This document shows positions 22,701 to 28,995 of a DNA stretch of 64,000 nt, piece by piece. The notes under the pieces are model-generated. The model searched no databases, was not told where the DNA came from, and was given only the letters and a program-made list of their open reading frames with translations. The DNA lies in NCBI GenBank assembly GCA_963920635.1, contig OY987299.1, forward strand, positions 132,801,373 to 132,865,372, written 5' to 3'. Every line of letters starts with the position of its first letter. Position 1 is the stretch's first letter. This stretch comes from Pseudeuparius sepicola (lineage: Eukaryota > Arthropoda > Insecta > Coleoptera > Anthribidae). The position numbers were made by a program, and so were the translations under genes.

Positions 22701-24081
22701 AGACGACATCCCACAAGGTAAGCCGTCAAAAGTATCGTCGCAATCTTACTTTCACGCCCATACCGTCTCCTTACAGGAAACCGGCATGTCGATACCGTCC
22801 TACCTTGACCGCTGTGACACCACGCCGTCCCCGCGGTCCGCCTCCCTGCCCCGTCGCCACCGCCGTCAAACGTCGGGCGACCTGGCATTCCCCCCGTCCC
22901 TGACCGCGTCCCGCGAACACTCCCCGATCCCCCACCTCAACCCGTCGTACTCGTCGAGCACGCTGCCGCGACGGCTGGCCAATCGCAGTCGAGACAGCTC
23001 GCGGAAGGCCTCCCGCACCAGCCTGTCGAACAAACAGGAAGCTAGTCAGGTCAAGGAGGAGCAAACGACGGAAGGCCCGGCAAAGCACGTGCCGAGCATC
23101 GACAACAGCGGACCGAGCAGCATAGAATCGCACAAAGGCAGTTCGGTCGCTAGCGGACCTTCGAGCATCGAATCGCACAAGACGGTCATCAACAGGAACA
23201 AGCCGGACTCGCCGAAGGTTAAGAAGAACAAGGCCAAACCGCCGGCGAACGTTTCCACGAGCAATTCGTTCACGTTTCAAGTGACGACGAATCAGGGGGG
23301 CGCACCTAACGGCGGCAGCAACGCCACGGCCACGGCCACGATAAACGGCAGCAACGCCAAGATTTTCGTGCAAAATTCCCCGGTGAGATCCGTGATAACG
23401 TTCGAGAACGGCAAGGAAGACGACGACAATCCCAACGTCGTAATAATAAACGGCGACGCAACCGCCGAAACCGACGACAAGCCCGCGAAGAACACAAACA
23501 AAGAATCGCAGCTGAGCCTGAACAACGAGACGATAGAAAAGGCGAACGAAATGAACAACAGCCGGAAGCTTTCACTTCAGCTGCCGACACGCGACAGTTT
23601 AAACTTCCACAATCTCATAAAAAACGTGTCGGCGAGCCAACACAACCAGTACAACTCGAATTCGAACCCGGACTCGCCGATAGCGAACACCTTTCGAGGC
23701 TTTTCGAAAAACTCCTTATATTCGAGCAACCCGTCGAGTCCCACCAAAAGCTGCGAAGGAATATGCCTACCCGCGGACAAAAACTTCAAAAACGAGCTGG
23801 GTTCGAAATCGTCGCTAAACGGGAAGATTCTGGACAAGACCGTCATAGGGTCGGAGCCGAATATATGCTACAAAGAGAAGGTGGTGGGGAGGGAAAATGC
23901 GAAGCATCAGTTTCCGAGCGTGTCGGATTTGAGTTTCAACTTTACCAGTTTGGCGGCGCAGAAGATACTGAAGGGGGTTAGCATAAATAGTGTCGATACG
24001 CTGGTGGAACTGAATATGGCCGCCAATATGGAGAAGCAGAATAATTGCGATGTCGTTCGAACAGATTTTGGATTGTTTTAG
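1545..24081 (+). CDS. ko: Storkhead-box winged-helix protein gene (knockout/STOX homologue), 5' end missing
   Basis: Spliced gene with visible coding exons 1545-1740, 9380-9638, 13737-13936, 18688-18939, 22566-22717 and 22777-24081. All junctions are GT-AG and the phases agree, giving 787 codons plus TAG. The order of conserved blocks matches human STOX1: the N-terminal block with a CWWNAAL-like motif and the NAWARRVLQPP motif, the storkhead winged-helix ending YYIVTPE, then FSAQFPPTEW, followed by a long Ser/Asn-rich tail. STOX/knockout proteins are nuclear DNA-binding factors; Drosophila knockout acts in motor-axon targeting. The initiator methionine and roughly the first 50 residues must be in an exon left of the window. 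Exons are much richer in GC than the introns. Recognition is from remembered family sequence, not a search. Confidence 0.9.
2188..2787 (+). pseudogene. Broken PIF/Harbinger transposase with N-terminal THAP domain
   Basis: From ATG 2188 the frame encodes a THAP-type C2CH zinc finger: CVVYGC, then FHTFPK, AWVARCKR and HICSRHF, with a C-x4-C start and a C-x2-H end. The frame stops at 2469 after 93 aa. From about 2465 another frame reads NYRLNLARRVVENAFGILAK, a Harbinger nuclease signature, then hits a stop. From about 2733 it resumes as EEFCDYFVNEGAVPW and ends at TAA near 2787, followed by an AATAAA-like signal. The middle of the transposase, including most of the DDE core, is deleted. It lies inside storkhead intron sequence on the same strand. 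THAP plus Harbinger nuclease in one protein is a known but uncommon arrangement; alternatively two remnants lie side by side. Confidence 0.75.
2788..3661. repeat. Intron stretch with an imperfect inverted pair
   Basis: The segment at about 3008-3070 (ATTGATGGCACT, CAGATAGTTTCAG, AATTACACAGGG) recurs inverted at about 3237-3305, giving arms near 65 bp around a ~165-bp loop. It is probably a decayed transposon. The rest is AT-rich intron without visible coding sequence. Confidence 0.5.
3662..4557. repeat. Probable decayed inverted-repeat element in storkhead intron
   Basis: The 5' segment TATAGTGTATTCTAAAGGAA at 3669 followed by TTGATAGCAC is mirrored at 4525-4557 (GTGCCATCAATTTCT, then AATACACTATAA). 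Arms are about 35 bp and imperfect, about 0.9 kb apart. The interior is AT-rich with no coding signal and no target duplication I could define. Confidence 0.4.
4558..5639. other. Intron stretch, nothing recognised
   Basis: AT-rich storkhead intron. I see no coding block, RNA gene or clear repeat on either strand. Confidence 0.5.
5640..6372. repeat. Partial mariner-type fold-back element
   Basis: It starts with TACAGGGTGTTCAGAACA, the terminal motif shared by the many fold-back elements of this window. Segments near 6105-6150 and 6316-6366 (AGGAATGCTTTGGAAATATT and its complement) form an inverted pair. I found no matching outer right end, so the copy looks truncated. Confidence 0.45.
6373..6945 (+). 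repeat. CATTACGAG-family element, copy A
   Basis: It begins TAGTATATTTCATTACGAG and ends GTTTTCAAAGAAGTATAATA. The same ~570-620 bp sequence recurs at 12395-13010, inverted at 13055-13674, and at 51440-52040. It contains a terminal hairpin around TTTTTCCGTGC and a second around AGCGCACGGAAA. Copy A lacks about 45 bp of the first hairpin that the other copies have. Confidence 0.8.
6946..7561. other. Intron stretch, nothing recognised
   Basis: Storkhead intron, AT-rich apart from a moderately GC-rich end at 7380-7560. No coding or repeat structure recognised. Confidence 0.45.
7562..7640. repeat. Left member of a ~70-bp inverted repeat pair
   Basis: The stretch containing CCAACGAAAAATAC and GCGCGAACTCACGTGACTCT recurs inverted at 9263-9330, just before storkhead's winged-helix exon. 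The pair brackets a ~1.6 kb region that itself contains a hAT element and a TTAA MITE. They could be the ends of one older transposon. Confidence 0.6.
7683..8715. mobile_element. Non-autonomous hAT element (hAT-1)
   Basis: The ends are TAGAGATGGGCAAC on the left and CCCATCTCTA on the right, which are inverted repeats of hAT type. A perfect 8-bp target duplication GAAAAATG flanks it at 7675-7682 and 8716-8723. Subterminal regions are packed with GGAAACTTTCC-like repeats in both orientations. No transposase reading frame is present. Confidence 0.9.
8825..8866. repeat. Left arm of an outer palindrome
   Basis: GAGGCCCTGTATGACACGAA and the following bases are mirrored at 9209-9246. The two arms, about 38 bp each, flank the TTAA element exactly, so that element inserted at the centre of a pre-existing palindrome. 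Confidence 0.75.
8867..9204. mobile_element. TTAA-flanked fold-back MITE, copy 1
   Basis: A 338-bp element bounded by TTAA on both sides (8863-8866, 9205-9208) with terminal repeats starting GAGGGGGTTGCCGACAGCG. The arms are about 150 bp and near-perfect. A second copy of exactly the same length lies at 28080-28417. The TTAA duplication fits piggyBac- or Kolobok-type mobilisation. Confidence 0.9.
9263..9330. repeat. Right member of the ~70-bp inverted repeat pair
   Basis: Inverted copy of 7562-7640 (contains GAGTCACGTGAGTTCGCGCC and GTATTTTTCGTTGGCC). It ends about 50 bp before the acceptor of the storkhead exon at 9380. Confidence 0.6.
9380..9638 (+). CDS. ko: Storkhead, winged-helix exon
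   Basis: Acceptor TCGCCCCGCAG ending at 9379, donor GA|GTAAGT at 9639. Joined in phase 1 to the previous exon it reads EDVEEC, then the storkhead winged-helix: PLPEAVCAGVL, the SLRDALVAAFPHVSPPAEQV helix region, LFDTLAQLTAEKKLYH and YYIVTPE. Human STOX1 has the equivalent [20 protein letters not shown] and YFIVTPQ. This is the DNA-binding domain. The exon is about 70% GC, a strong contrast with its flanks. Confidence 0.92.
9639..10073. other. Intron stretch, nothing recognised
   Basis: Intron start after the winged-helix exon. I see no coding block. It runs up to the TA where the next mariner-type element begins. Confidence 0.45.
10074..11118. mobile_element. Mariner-type MITE with ~45-bp TIRs
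   Basis: It opens CAGGGTGTTTCAGACCTAAA after TA and closes with the exact complement before TA at 11119-11120. The terminal repeat extends about 45 bp, through ATTTTAACCACAT. The interior, about 0.95 kb, is partly GC-rich (10235-10560) but has no recognisable transposase. Confidence 0.85.
11226..12010 (+). repeat. Dispersed repeat R, copy 1, split by a hAT insertion
   Basis: 11281-11423 and 11874-12000 match, in inverted order, the sequence at 63732-63990. They share GAGTGTGCTTTTTTGTAAAT, CAGGAAGGAGTCAAAGCTGC and GAATTTGCGGATGATTTCTC. Here the repeat is interrupted by 434 bp (11432-11865). It encodes an open but unrecognised reading frame in the intact copy. Confidence 0.8.
11432..11865. mobile_element. 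hAT-type MITE (hAT-2) inside repeat R
   Basis: 21-bp terminal repeats begin CAATGACGTCA and end CTATAG, with one mismatch between ends. The 8-bp target duplication ACTACTCT lies at 11424-11431 and 11866-11873. The related copy of the host repeat at 63.7-64 kb lacks this insertion, giving an independent empty site. Confidence 0.9.
12011..12394. other. Intron stretch with a lone TACAGGGTGTTC end
   Basis: A mariner-type terminus TACAGGGTGTTCACC sits at about 12048 without a partner nearby. The rest shows no structure. Confidence 0.4.
12395..13674. repeat. Head-to-head pair of CATTACGAG-family elements
   Basis: Copy B (12395 to about 13010) and inverted copy C (about 13055-13674) form a ~1.28 kb fold-back with ~615-bp arms separated by a short AT-only spacer. 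Both outer ends carry TTTCATTACGAGTCTGG. Each unit also has internal hairpins (CCGTGC...GCACGG and AGCGCACGGAAA...). The right end lies only 62 bp before the next storkhead exon. Confidence 0.9.
13737..13936 (+). CDS. ko: Storkhead, third visible exon
   Basis: Acceptor CTATTTTTCAG ending at 13736, donor GGTG|GTATGT at 13937; phases 2 and 1. It starts with an Arg/Ser stretch (RRRSRSHSRTRSKK), which may be a basic nuclear-localisation region, then an acidic/Met-rich stretch, and ends THQCIQTNLADVICG. No domain is recognised, but it lies where STOX proteins continue after the winged helix. Confidence 0.85.
13937..15294. repeat. Intron with TA microsatellite and diverged sub-repeats
   Basis: 13940-14010 is a low-complexity ATATAAT tract next to the donor. 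Between 14690 and 14950 about three diverged ~110-bp units share AAATCAAAGTAG, then CAGTTTTTCATT, then ACATTTTGTCGTAAAA. The same unit occurs inside the fold-back elements at 15295-16037 and 29962-30751. Confidence 0.6.
15295..16037. mobile_element. Complete fold-back MITE, CAGTGTGTCCC ends
   Basis: It starts CAGTGTGTCCCAATTTGATA after TA and ends with the complement before TA. Nearly the whole 743 bp is one inverted repeat with ~365-bp arms. The interior carries the AAAATCAAAGTAGGCCT sub-repeat. Confidence 0.9.
16038..16999. other. Intron stretch with a GC-rich patch
   Basis: 16680-16880 is unusually GC-rich for this intron, but I could not define an exon with matching splice sites. The rest is AT-rich and featureless. 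16992-16999 is the left target duplication of hAT-3. Confidence 0.4.
17000..18648. mobile_element. Non-autonomous hAT element (hAT-3), ends at the storkhead 3' splice region
   Basis: Terminal repeats CAGTGGCGGCCCGTGG and CCACGAGCCGCCACTG. The perfect 8-bp duplication GTATACCT lies at 16992-16999 and 18649-18656. The 1649-bp interior has no transposase. The right duplication stops 31 bp before the storkhead exon at 18688, so the insertion has replaced the sequence normally used for branch-point recognition. Confidence 0.93.
18688..18939 (+). CDS. ko: Storkhead, fourth visible exon
   Basis: Acceptor GTCTTTCTGCAG ending at 18687, donor CCCA|GTGAGT at 18940; phases 1 and 1. It encodes GNASDKVLYARPKRRSASFP and an Arg/Ser/Pro-rich continuation, ending in EPVPVP. 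It is strongly GC-rich. No catalytic or binding domain is recognised; basic clusters suggest nuclear localisation or phosphoregulation (inference). Confidence 0.85.
18940..19090. other. Start of storkhead intron, no structure
   Basis: Nothing recognised before the CACAGA-type remnant at 19091. Confidence 0.4.
19091..19107. repeat. Single 17-nt CACAGA-family terminal remnant
   Basis: AGCTATATATGTCTGTG is identical to the right 17 nt of the hairpin at 19263-19301. It sits between CCAGTCTTC and GAAGACTGG, which are inverted copies of each other. Confidence 0.6.
19263..19301. mobile_element. 39-bp CACAGA hairpin with 7-bp target duplication (footprint 1)
   Basis: It is CACAGACATATATAGCT (17 nt), AGCGA, then AGCTATATATGTCTGTG (17 nt, the exact complement). 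CCTCCAG is duplicated on both sides (19256-19262, 19302-19308). It is interpreted as the remnant of an excised transposon. Confidence 0.85.
19575..19593. mobile_element. 19-bp CACAGA palindrome with 7-bp target duplication (footprint 2)
   Basis: CACAGAATATTATTCTGTG flanked by CCCATGG on both sides (19568-19574, 19594-19600). Confidence 0.75.
19803..19917. repeat. ~115-bp hairpin with ~42-bp arms
   Basis: The left arm contains GCACTGAAGTTC and ACTTTTTATGACTCATGTGG; the right arm is its near-perfect complement ending GCCGAGGTAC. The loop is about 30 bp and contains GAGGCCTCTGGCC. This could be a short snap-back MITE or transcribe as a stem-loop. Confidence 0.8.
19930..20040 (-). repeat. 5S rRNA-derived repeat, copy 1
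   Basis: Read on the minus strand, 20040-19981 gives GCGATCGGTAAAGTCAAGCAACG, then GTAGTCGGTTCGTGGACGGG and TGATCC. This parallels the 5S rRNA internal region (GATCACCGAAGTTAAGCAAC, then TTAGTACTTGGATGGGTGACC). An A/T-rich tail follows toward 19930. A related copy is at 52262-52375. It is a candidate SINE3-type element, not a functional 5S gene. Confidence 0.5.
20041..20887. other. Intron stretch, nothing recognised
   Basis: AT-rich storkhead intron without coding blocks. A short palindrome around CGTACAATAATG/CATTATTGTACG occurs at 20308-20346. Confidence 0.4.
20888..22357. mobile_element. Fold-back mariner derivative, GGGTGAGTTTCTTTCGATG family, copy 1
   Basis: The left end CAGGGTGAGTTTC follows TA. 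The arms, about 600 bp, contain GATCTCGGAAACTAGCAGAG, and the right arm decays near 22357 without the final CACCCTG. The centre (about 21540-21840) holds a broken mariner transposase C-terminus on the minus strand. Full relatives are at 34864-36577 and 41069-42598. Confidence 0.85.
21540..21835 (-). pseudogene. Mariner transposase C-terminal fragment in fold-back loop
   Basis: On the minus strand the loop reads HDGAPSHNYLPV-like sequence, LYPNSWIG, a damaged [16 protein letters not shown] block and [11 protein letters not shown], with stops and frame changes. The order matches the third catalytic Asp region and tail of the intact element at 57451-59393. Confidence 0.65.
22566..22717 (+). CDS. 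ko: Storkhead, fifth visible exon
   Basis: Acceptor TTATCATCTTTAG ending at 22565, donor CACAAG|GTAAGC at 22718. In phase it reads KKESLLSRLFRRSKRSRC, then GTFSAQFPPTEWFNSKAVHL and NVGTQTTSHK. FSAQFPPxEW is a signature found in the middle of STOX proteins. The following intron (22718-22776) is only 59 bp. Confidence 0.88.
22777..24081 (+). CDS. ko: Storkhead, last exon
   Basis: Acceptor CTCCTTACAG ending at 22776, phase 0; it reads ETGMSIPSYLDRCDTTPSPR and runs 434 codons to TAG at 24079-24081. It is rich in Ser, Asn, Lys and Thr, so probably disordered, with basic patches. Near the end is SLAAQKILKGVSINSVDTLV, which I take to be the conserved C-terminal helix. Possible polyadenylation signals AATAAA lie near 24609 and 24643. 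Confidence 0.88.
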   Translation, partial: ETGMSIPSYLDRCDTTPSPRSASLPRRHRRQTSGDLAFPPSLTASREHSPIPHLNPSYSSSTLPRRLANRSRDSSRKASRTSLSNKQEASQVKEEQTTEGPAKHVPSIDNSGPSSIESHKGSSVASGPSSIESHKTVINRNKPDSPKVKKNKAKPPANVSTSNSFTFQVTTNQGGAPNGGSNATATATINGSNAKIFVQNSPVRSVITFENGKEDDDNPNVVIINGDATAETDDKPAKNTNKESQLSLNNETIEKANEMNNSRKLSLQLPTRDSLNFHNLIKNVSASQHNQYNSNSNPDSPIANTFRGFSKNSLYSSNPSSPTKSCEGICLPADKNFKNELGSKSSLNGKILDKTVIGSEPNICYKEKVVGRENAKHQFPSVSDLSFNFTSLAAQKILKGVSINSVDTLVELNMAANMEKQNNCDVVRTDFGLF

Positions 24082-24828
24082 AAATGTGGACGTTTTGAAA
24101 TAAGGTACACATCTTAGAAATTATCACGGTAAATTTTTAAGTTAAATGATGTTTGTCATTTGTCAAGTTGACAGGAAACTATCTGTGAAACTCGCTGCTG
24201 CCACCTATCACAGGAGATGTGAACTAATAGTATATTTTATGATTCTTGTGACCTGTTCCACAATAATTTCTTGTGAAGTTAAATTCTCATTTTCACTTTA
24301 TTGCGCATTTTCACGGATTTTCGCAGCAAAAAGCACAAATTTTACTAATTTACACAGTATGTACTGTGAAAACTGATACATTTTCCATCTGTCATTGTCA
24401 TGACAATCTATGATATCGACCGAATATTGGCTAGCCATGCATTTTTATTGGTTATTTATATGTTATAACACCAAACTGTGGTTATAAGTTATAAACTTGT
24501 ATTATAAATAATGAATATTATTATATTACTTTTATAAGTAGGTACCTACCTTGTTTATAACAAGGGTACCTACTATACAAACCTTGTGGTAAAAGTAGTA
24601 AAATGTCTAATAAATCAATGTTTGTCATTCAAAAATTACAAAATAAAATATTGAATAGGCACATGGTTTTTGGAAAACAGCTTTAGTTATCATCTTGGAT
24701 AATAGGTGGCACCAGCTAATTTCAGAGATGTTTTGCTGTCAATTTGTCGTGAACTCTCTATACATTATTCACTCATGGGTTCACTCACAAAAAGGGACTG
24801 TTGTATTTTGCCGATATACAGGGTGTTC
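24082..24828. other. Storkhead 3' UTR and flank
   Basis: AT-rich sequence after the stop. AATAAA motifs at about 24609 and 24643 are candidate poly(A) signals. No other structure. Confidence 0.4.
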
Positions 24829-26036
24829 ACTTTTAAGTGGACACAAATCAATAAAAAATTGATTTGTTGGGATATTTTCAAAATTTTTTTTGATACAAAG
24901 GTCTTCAAAATGCGCAACTTTCTACGTGAACACATTTGTCAAATTGCAATTCCAGGGCCGGCTAAGATTTTTTTTAAACCCCGATTTTCACAAAATCTAT
25001 TTAGGCATTTTTTGTTATTTAAAATCTGACCGTACAGCGTTAATTAGGACCCTCTAAAACCCTTAAGTTCAAAATTTGAACTAAAAATATACAGGGAGTT
25101 CGGTTTTAGAGCGCCTTAAAGTTGCGCAAAGTAGTGATTTCGAGGGCCCCTGGAGAGTCGAGCGTGCCATGGAATGATTTTAAAACAATTGAAGAATTAA
25201 CAGGACCACCCAAAGTATTGATGGACGAGACTGCAAGAAAAAATAATACAGGATGTTTTTCTCTACCGCTGCTGAAAGTTCAGACTTTTTTCGAATTTTA
25301 TTCTGATCAAGTTTGCCGTGCTTTTTGAAACAAATAAATGAGCTACAACAAAAAATAATTGAAGCTTGCGATTCCGTAACAATAGATGAGTTAAGACGAG
25401 TCGTTTCTAATAACAAAAAAACGTCTTGAAAAATGTATTACGTTAGAAGGCGGTTATGTTGAAAAAACCCCGATAGTTTAAGATCTAAATATTTTGTTTG
25501 TTATTTTATTGTTACGATTAAATAAATTTTGTTATTAGTAACTTTGTTTCAAAAAGCACGGCAAACTTGATCAGAATAAAATTCGAAAAAAGTCTGAACT
25601 TTCAGCAGCGGTAGAGAAAAACATCCTGTATTATTTTTTCTTGCAGTCTCGTCCATCAATACTTTGGGTGGTCCTGTTAATTCTTCAATTGTTTTAAAAT
25701 CATTCCATGGCACGCTTGACTCTCCAGGGGCCCTCGAAATCACTACTTTGCGCAACTTTAAGGCGCTGTAAAACCGAACTCCCTCTATATTTTTAGTTCA
25801 AATTTTGAACTTAAGGGTTTTAAAGGGTCCTAATTAACGCTGTATGGTCAGATTTTAAATAAAAAAATGCCTAAATAGATTTTGTGAAAATCTTAGCCGG
25901 CCCTGGAATTGCAATTTGACAAATGTGTTCACGTAGAAAGTTGCGCATTTTGAAGACCTTTGTATAAAAAAAATTGAAAATATCCCAACAAGTCAATTTT
26001 TTATTGATTTGTGTCCACTTAAAAGTGAACACCCTT
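24829..26036. mobile_element. 1.2-kb fold-back mariner derivative with a mirrored ORF
   Basis: It starts CAGGGTGTTCACTTTTAAGT after TA and ends with the complement before TA (last base of CACCCTG mutated). The arms are ~500-600 bp and nearly identical. Each encodes the same 68-codon frame (25122-25328 on +, 25549-25755 on -). The ~220-bp loop keeps a transposase tail. Confidence 0.92.
25329..25482 (+). pseudogene. Mariner transposase C-terminal tail
   Basis: It reads LQQKIIEACDSVTIDELRRV, then after a frameshift in an A-run RLEKCITLEGGYVEKTPIV and a stop. This is the usual end of mariner-family transposases (arginine-rich helix, then KCIxxxGGxVE). It marks the strand and origin of the fold-back element. 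Confidence 0.75.
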
Positions 26037-26077
26037 TAACGGTCAATTTTTATTATTTATTTATTATGTTTGAAAAT

Positions 26078-26484
26078 TACGAAGGCATCCTGGGACCACG
26101 TACTTTTTTTTCCTAAAAATTTACACTTTATTTCTGCCAATTTTACAGATTCTTCTGTAAATTTTACACTTTCCTTTCTGTAAATTTTACTTTTTTTTTC
26201 TGTAAATTTTACACTGTCTTTCTGTAAAGTTTACACTTTCTGTTTAAATTTTACAGAAAAAGAAAAAAGTAAAATTTACAGAAAAGTGTAAAATTTACAG
26301 AATAATCTGTAAAATTTATAGAAAAAATCTGTAAATTTTACTGAAAACAGTGTAAAATTTACGAAAAGGAAAATCTAAAATTTACAGAAAAAAGTGTAAA
26401 ATTTACAGAATAATCTGTAAAATTGACAGGAATAAAGTGTAAATTTTTAGGAAAAAAAGTATGTGGCCCCAGGACGCCTTCGTA
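26078..26484. repeat. 407-bp palindrome built of TGTAAATTTTACA units
   Basis: The ends TACGAAGGCATCCTGGGACC and GGCCCCAGGACGCCTTCGTA are inverted. The interior is a run of roughly a dozen variants of the self-complementary unit TGTAAATTTTACA separated by CTTTC or AGAAA spacers. Confidence 0.85.
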
Positions 26485-26486
26485 GT

Positions 26487-26669
26487 ATGAAGGACAATGA
26501 TAATATGAGTAAAGTCGTCTCGCCCACTAGCGAGGACGTTGATATCGTCCATTTAACATTTGCCAAACTCACTAGATTGCCTGGAATGACAGGAAAAATC
26601 TTATTTCTGTCTAAGATACTCAGAGAAAAAACTTTGGAAGAAGCATCAATACGTTTCTGTTTTGATTGA
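26487..26669 (+). CDS. Unassigned 60-codon ORF
   Basis: ATG at 26487 to TGA, with AATAAA directly overlapping the stop region. It encodes MKDNDNMSKVVSPTSEDVDI, then HLTFAKLTRLPGMTGKILF and a Lys/Glu-rich end. Codon use looks more like coding sequence than its flanks. I do not recognise it. It could be a short gene, a terminal exon or a transposon remnant; it begins exactly at the edge of the palindrome at 26078-26484. Confidence 0.25.
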   Translation: MKDNDNMSKVVSPTSEDVDIVHLTFAKLTRLPGMTGKILFLSKILREKTLEEASIRFCFD

Positions 26670-27642
26670 ATAAAAAATTGTGAGAAAAATATGAAATATG
26701 TCCCTGGCATCCTTGATTTGTCGATTGGTATGAACTAAATTACAATTCTGGGGTGCCATTATTTGGCAAGACGATTATACATTATTGCAACTGAAATACA
26801 AAAGAGTCAAAGTCATTTTTTTGGCTGGTGATAATTCCTAAGCTATGTGTATCTTTTTTAAAACTGTGTTAGTGTGCCAACAAATAATTTTTAAAATGCC
26901 TATTTTGAAGCTCTTCACGAGATTGAAAAATGAAGGTGGTCAGTATTAACGAAAAGAAAAATCAATAAAAAAAAGTGACTAATTCTTATAACAACGAAGT
27001 AGTTGATTTTAGTAAACATATTAATCCTGAATCTTATGTAAACTTTATTTGTAAAGTTTATCATCAAGATTGTGGCTATATTTTGATACGCTGAAACAGT
27101 CCGATAATCGATATTCTATGCATACATGCCTATTTTGCTACAAATATTACATTTTTTTAGCGACGTGTACACAGTTTTTGTAATTTTGTATATTTATTAT
27201 GGATGTATATGTATTAAGCATTTTACCTATTGTTTTTAACCATATTATCAGTGTACAGATTAATAATACATTAAAATAACATCAGTAAAGGCGTTGTTTT
27301 ATTTTTTTATTTAGGATCAAGGGAAATAAAAAACAAGATTGTATGCTAAAATAATTTCATGTTAGTGATGTAAAAATTATATAACATAGTATATTTACAT
27401 ATTACATAAACAATGACGAACAATTTATAATTTTCAAGGTTGTTAAATGATATTGCACCATAAAATATTTGATTATTCATAATTTTTGCCTAGACAATCA
27501 CATCTTTAAAATATCTGCTTTCCAGTCTCTACATTTACTCTACAAATACTCAAATATAATAAATTGAAATATTCTTAGATATTTAAATTTAATTAACGAT
27601 GTCATAAAGTTCTTAGGTGACAGATTTGGAACAAGGTTTCAT
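26670..27642. other. Intergenic stretch, nothing recognised
   Basis: AT-rich sequence between storkhead and gbb without coding or repeat structure that I can support. Confidence 0.45.
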
Positions 27643-27682
27643 CACAGACATATATAGCTTCGCTAAACTATATATGCCTGTG
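27643..27682. mobile_element. 40-bp CACAGA hairpin with 7-bp target duplication (footprint 3)
   Basis: CACAGACATATATAGCT, then TCGCTA, then AACTATATATGCCTGTG (two mismatches to the perfect complement). GTTTCAT is duplicated at 27636-27642 and 27683-27689. Confidence 0.85.
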
Positions 27683-27904
27683 GTTTCATATAGGTCTGAA
27701 TCAGAAGGAAAAACAAATTGGATTAAGTGGATATTTGTTTAATTCTTAGTGAAAATATAAGCCCAAAAAAACTCCTGCTAAATTAAACAAATAACAGAGG
27801 AAGTCTCTAAATCCAACAAATGAAAGGTTTGTTTTTGTTTTTCCTCCAGGGATGACTACTGAAATCATAGCAACCTTTGACAATGACAGTTACATAGGAG
27901 CCAA

Positions 27905-28450
27905 GCATAGGAGCGTTGACTGACGTATTAATAAGACTTCTCACGGCTATAGCTTCATATCCTGGAAAATAGATGGCGCCTATGGTCAACAATGTATTTT
28001 GCATTGTATTTTGTCTCCGGGAAGCGCATGGTGAGCCAGATAACTGTCAAACATGACAGCCGTGAGCAGTCTTTATTAAGAGGGGGTTGCCGATATCAAA
28101 AGTGACGTTCGATTTCGTTTTTTTTTAAGTTGTATAGTATAAAATCTAATAACATTTTACCTGGCAAAAATGTAGTATAAACATCTCTGTCTTCATTTTA
28201 ATCATAAGATCTTAAAAGCATATGCACTGGAATTGTTATTTTTCCCAAGGTTTTCATAACCTATAAAACAAAAGGCTGCTTTTAAGATCTTATGATTAAA
28301 ATGAAGACATATATGTTTGTACTAAATTTTTGCCAGGTAAAATGTTATTAGATATTATGCTATACAACTTAAAAAAATTCGAAATCTAACGTCACTTTCG
28401 CTGTCGGCAACCCCCTCTTAATACGTCAGTCAACGAGAGGAGCATTCTAT
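27905..28450. repeat. Palindrome whose right arm was hit by a TTAA element
   Basis: The left arm near 27911-27945 reads GTTGACTGACGTATTAATAA, then GACTTCTCACGGCT. The right arm is the complement split by the MITE at 28080-28417. The left arm is therefore an empty site with a single TTAA. Confidence 0.75.
28080..28417. mobile_element. TTAA-flanked fold-back MITE, copy 2
   Basis: 338 bp between TTAA at 28076-28079 and 28418-28421, with the same GAGGGGGTTGCCGA ends as copy 1 at 8867-9204. The internal sequence is highly similar between copies, including the AATCATAAGATCTTA block. Confidence 0.92.
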
Positions 28451-28995
28451 TATGACATTTGCCAGTTAAGTATGTCATAACCTACCTAACCTATATATTT
28501 TGTGTGTGTCACAACAAAGAGAGAGCTCTTTGACCACTCCATTACTCCATTCATTCATACTAAATGCACAGACCTATAATAGGTTTGTGTATAGGTACAG
28601 GTACCACAGAGATATATACACGATCTCTGTGATGTATTCACTTTTAATTATAGTTGTTACTTTTCATAGATTATTTACAAAACATTTCTCTAAAAAAATA
28701 AACAAACCTTACTTAAAATACAGTACACATTTGAACACACATTAAAAAATCATAAAATAAAAAAGCGTTGGGTGAAGGATAGTGCATGTATAGACTCCAC
28801 GACTGTAAAGTTGACAGCAAACCATCTCTGAAATTAGCTGCTGCCCAGACTTTACTTCATGTTTTCGATGATATGTGGCGCAGTATCGAGTTTCAGATGC
28901 TGTTTTGTGTCAAACCAACGGTGGTTCCCTCTTAAAATGTTTCACTCAACGTAAAAAGTCTTCACTCGCTCTCCTCCTATCCGCCAATTGACTTC
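28418..28995. other. 3' flank of gbb
   Basis: Sequence downstream of the gbb stop (gene on minus strand). No clear AATAAA on the minus strand close to the stop, and no other feature. Confidence 0.4.

Noticed and set aside
22255..22776. N-terminal extension of the long storkhead ORF from 22255
   Set aside because: It runs through fold-back transposon sequence and the 59-bp intron in the wrong frame for the preceding exon. The true exons start at 22566 and 22777.
22771..23590. Long minus-strand ORFs opposite the last storkhead exon
   Set aside because: Arg-rich shadows produced by the GC-rich third positions of the real + strand exon.
24345..24360. CACAGTATGTACTGTG palindrome
   Set aside because: No flanking duplication, and too short to distinguish from chance.
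28606..28633. CACAGAGAT...ATCTCTGTG hairpin as another footprint
   Set aside because: The flanks carry no direct duplication and the stem sequence differs from the CACAGAAAATATA/CACAGACATATA ends.
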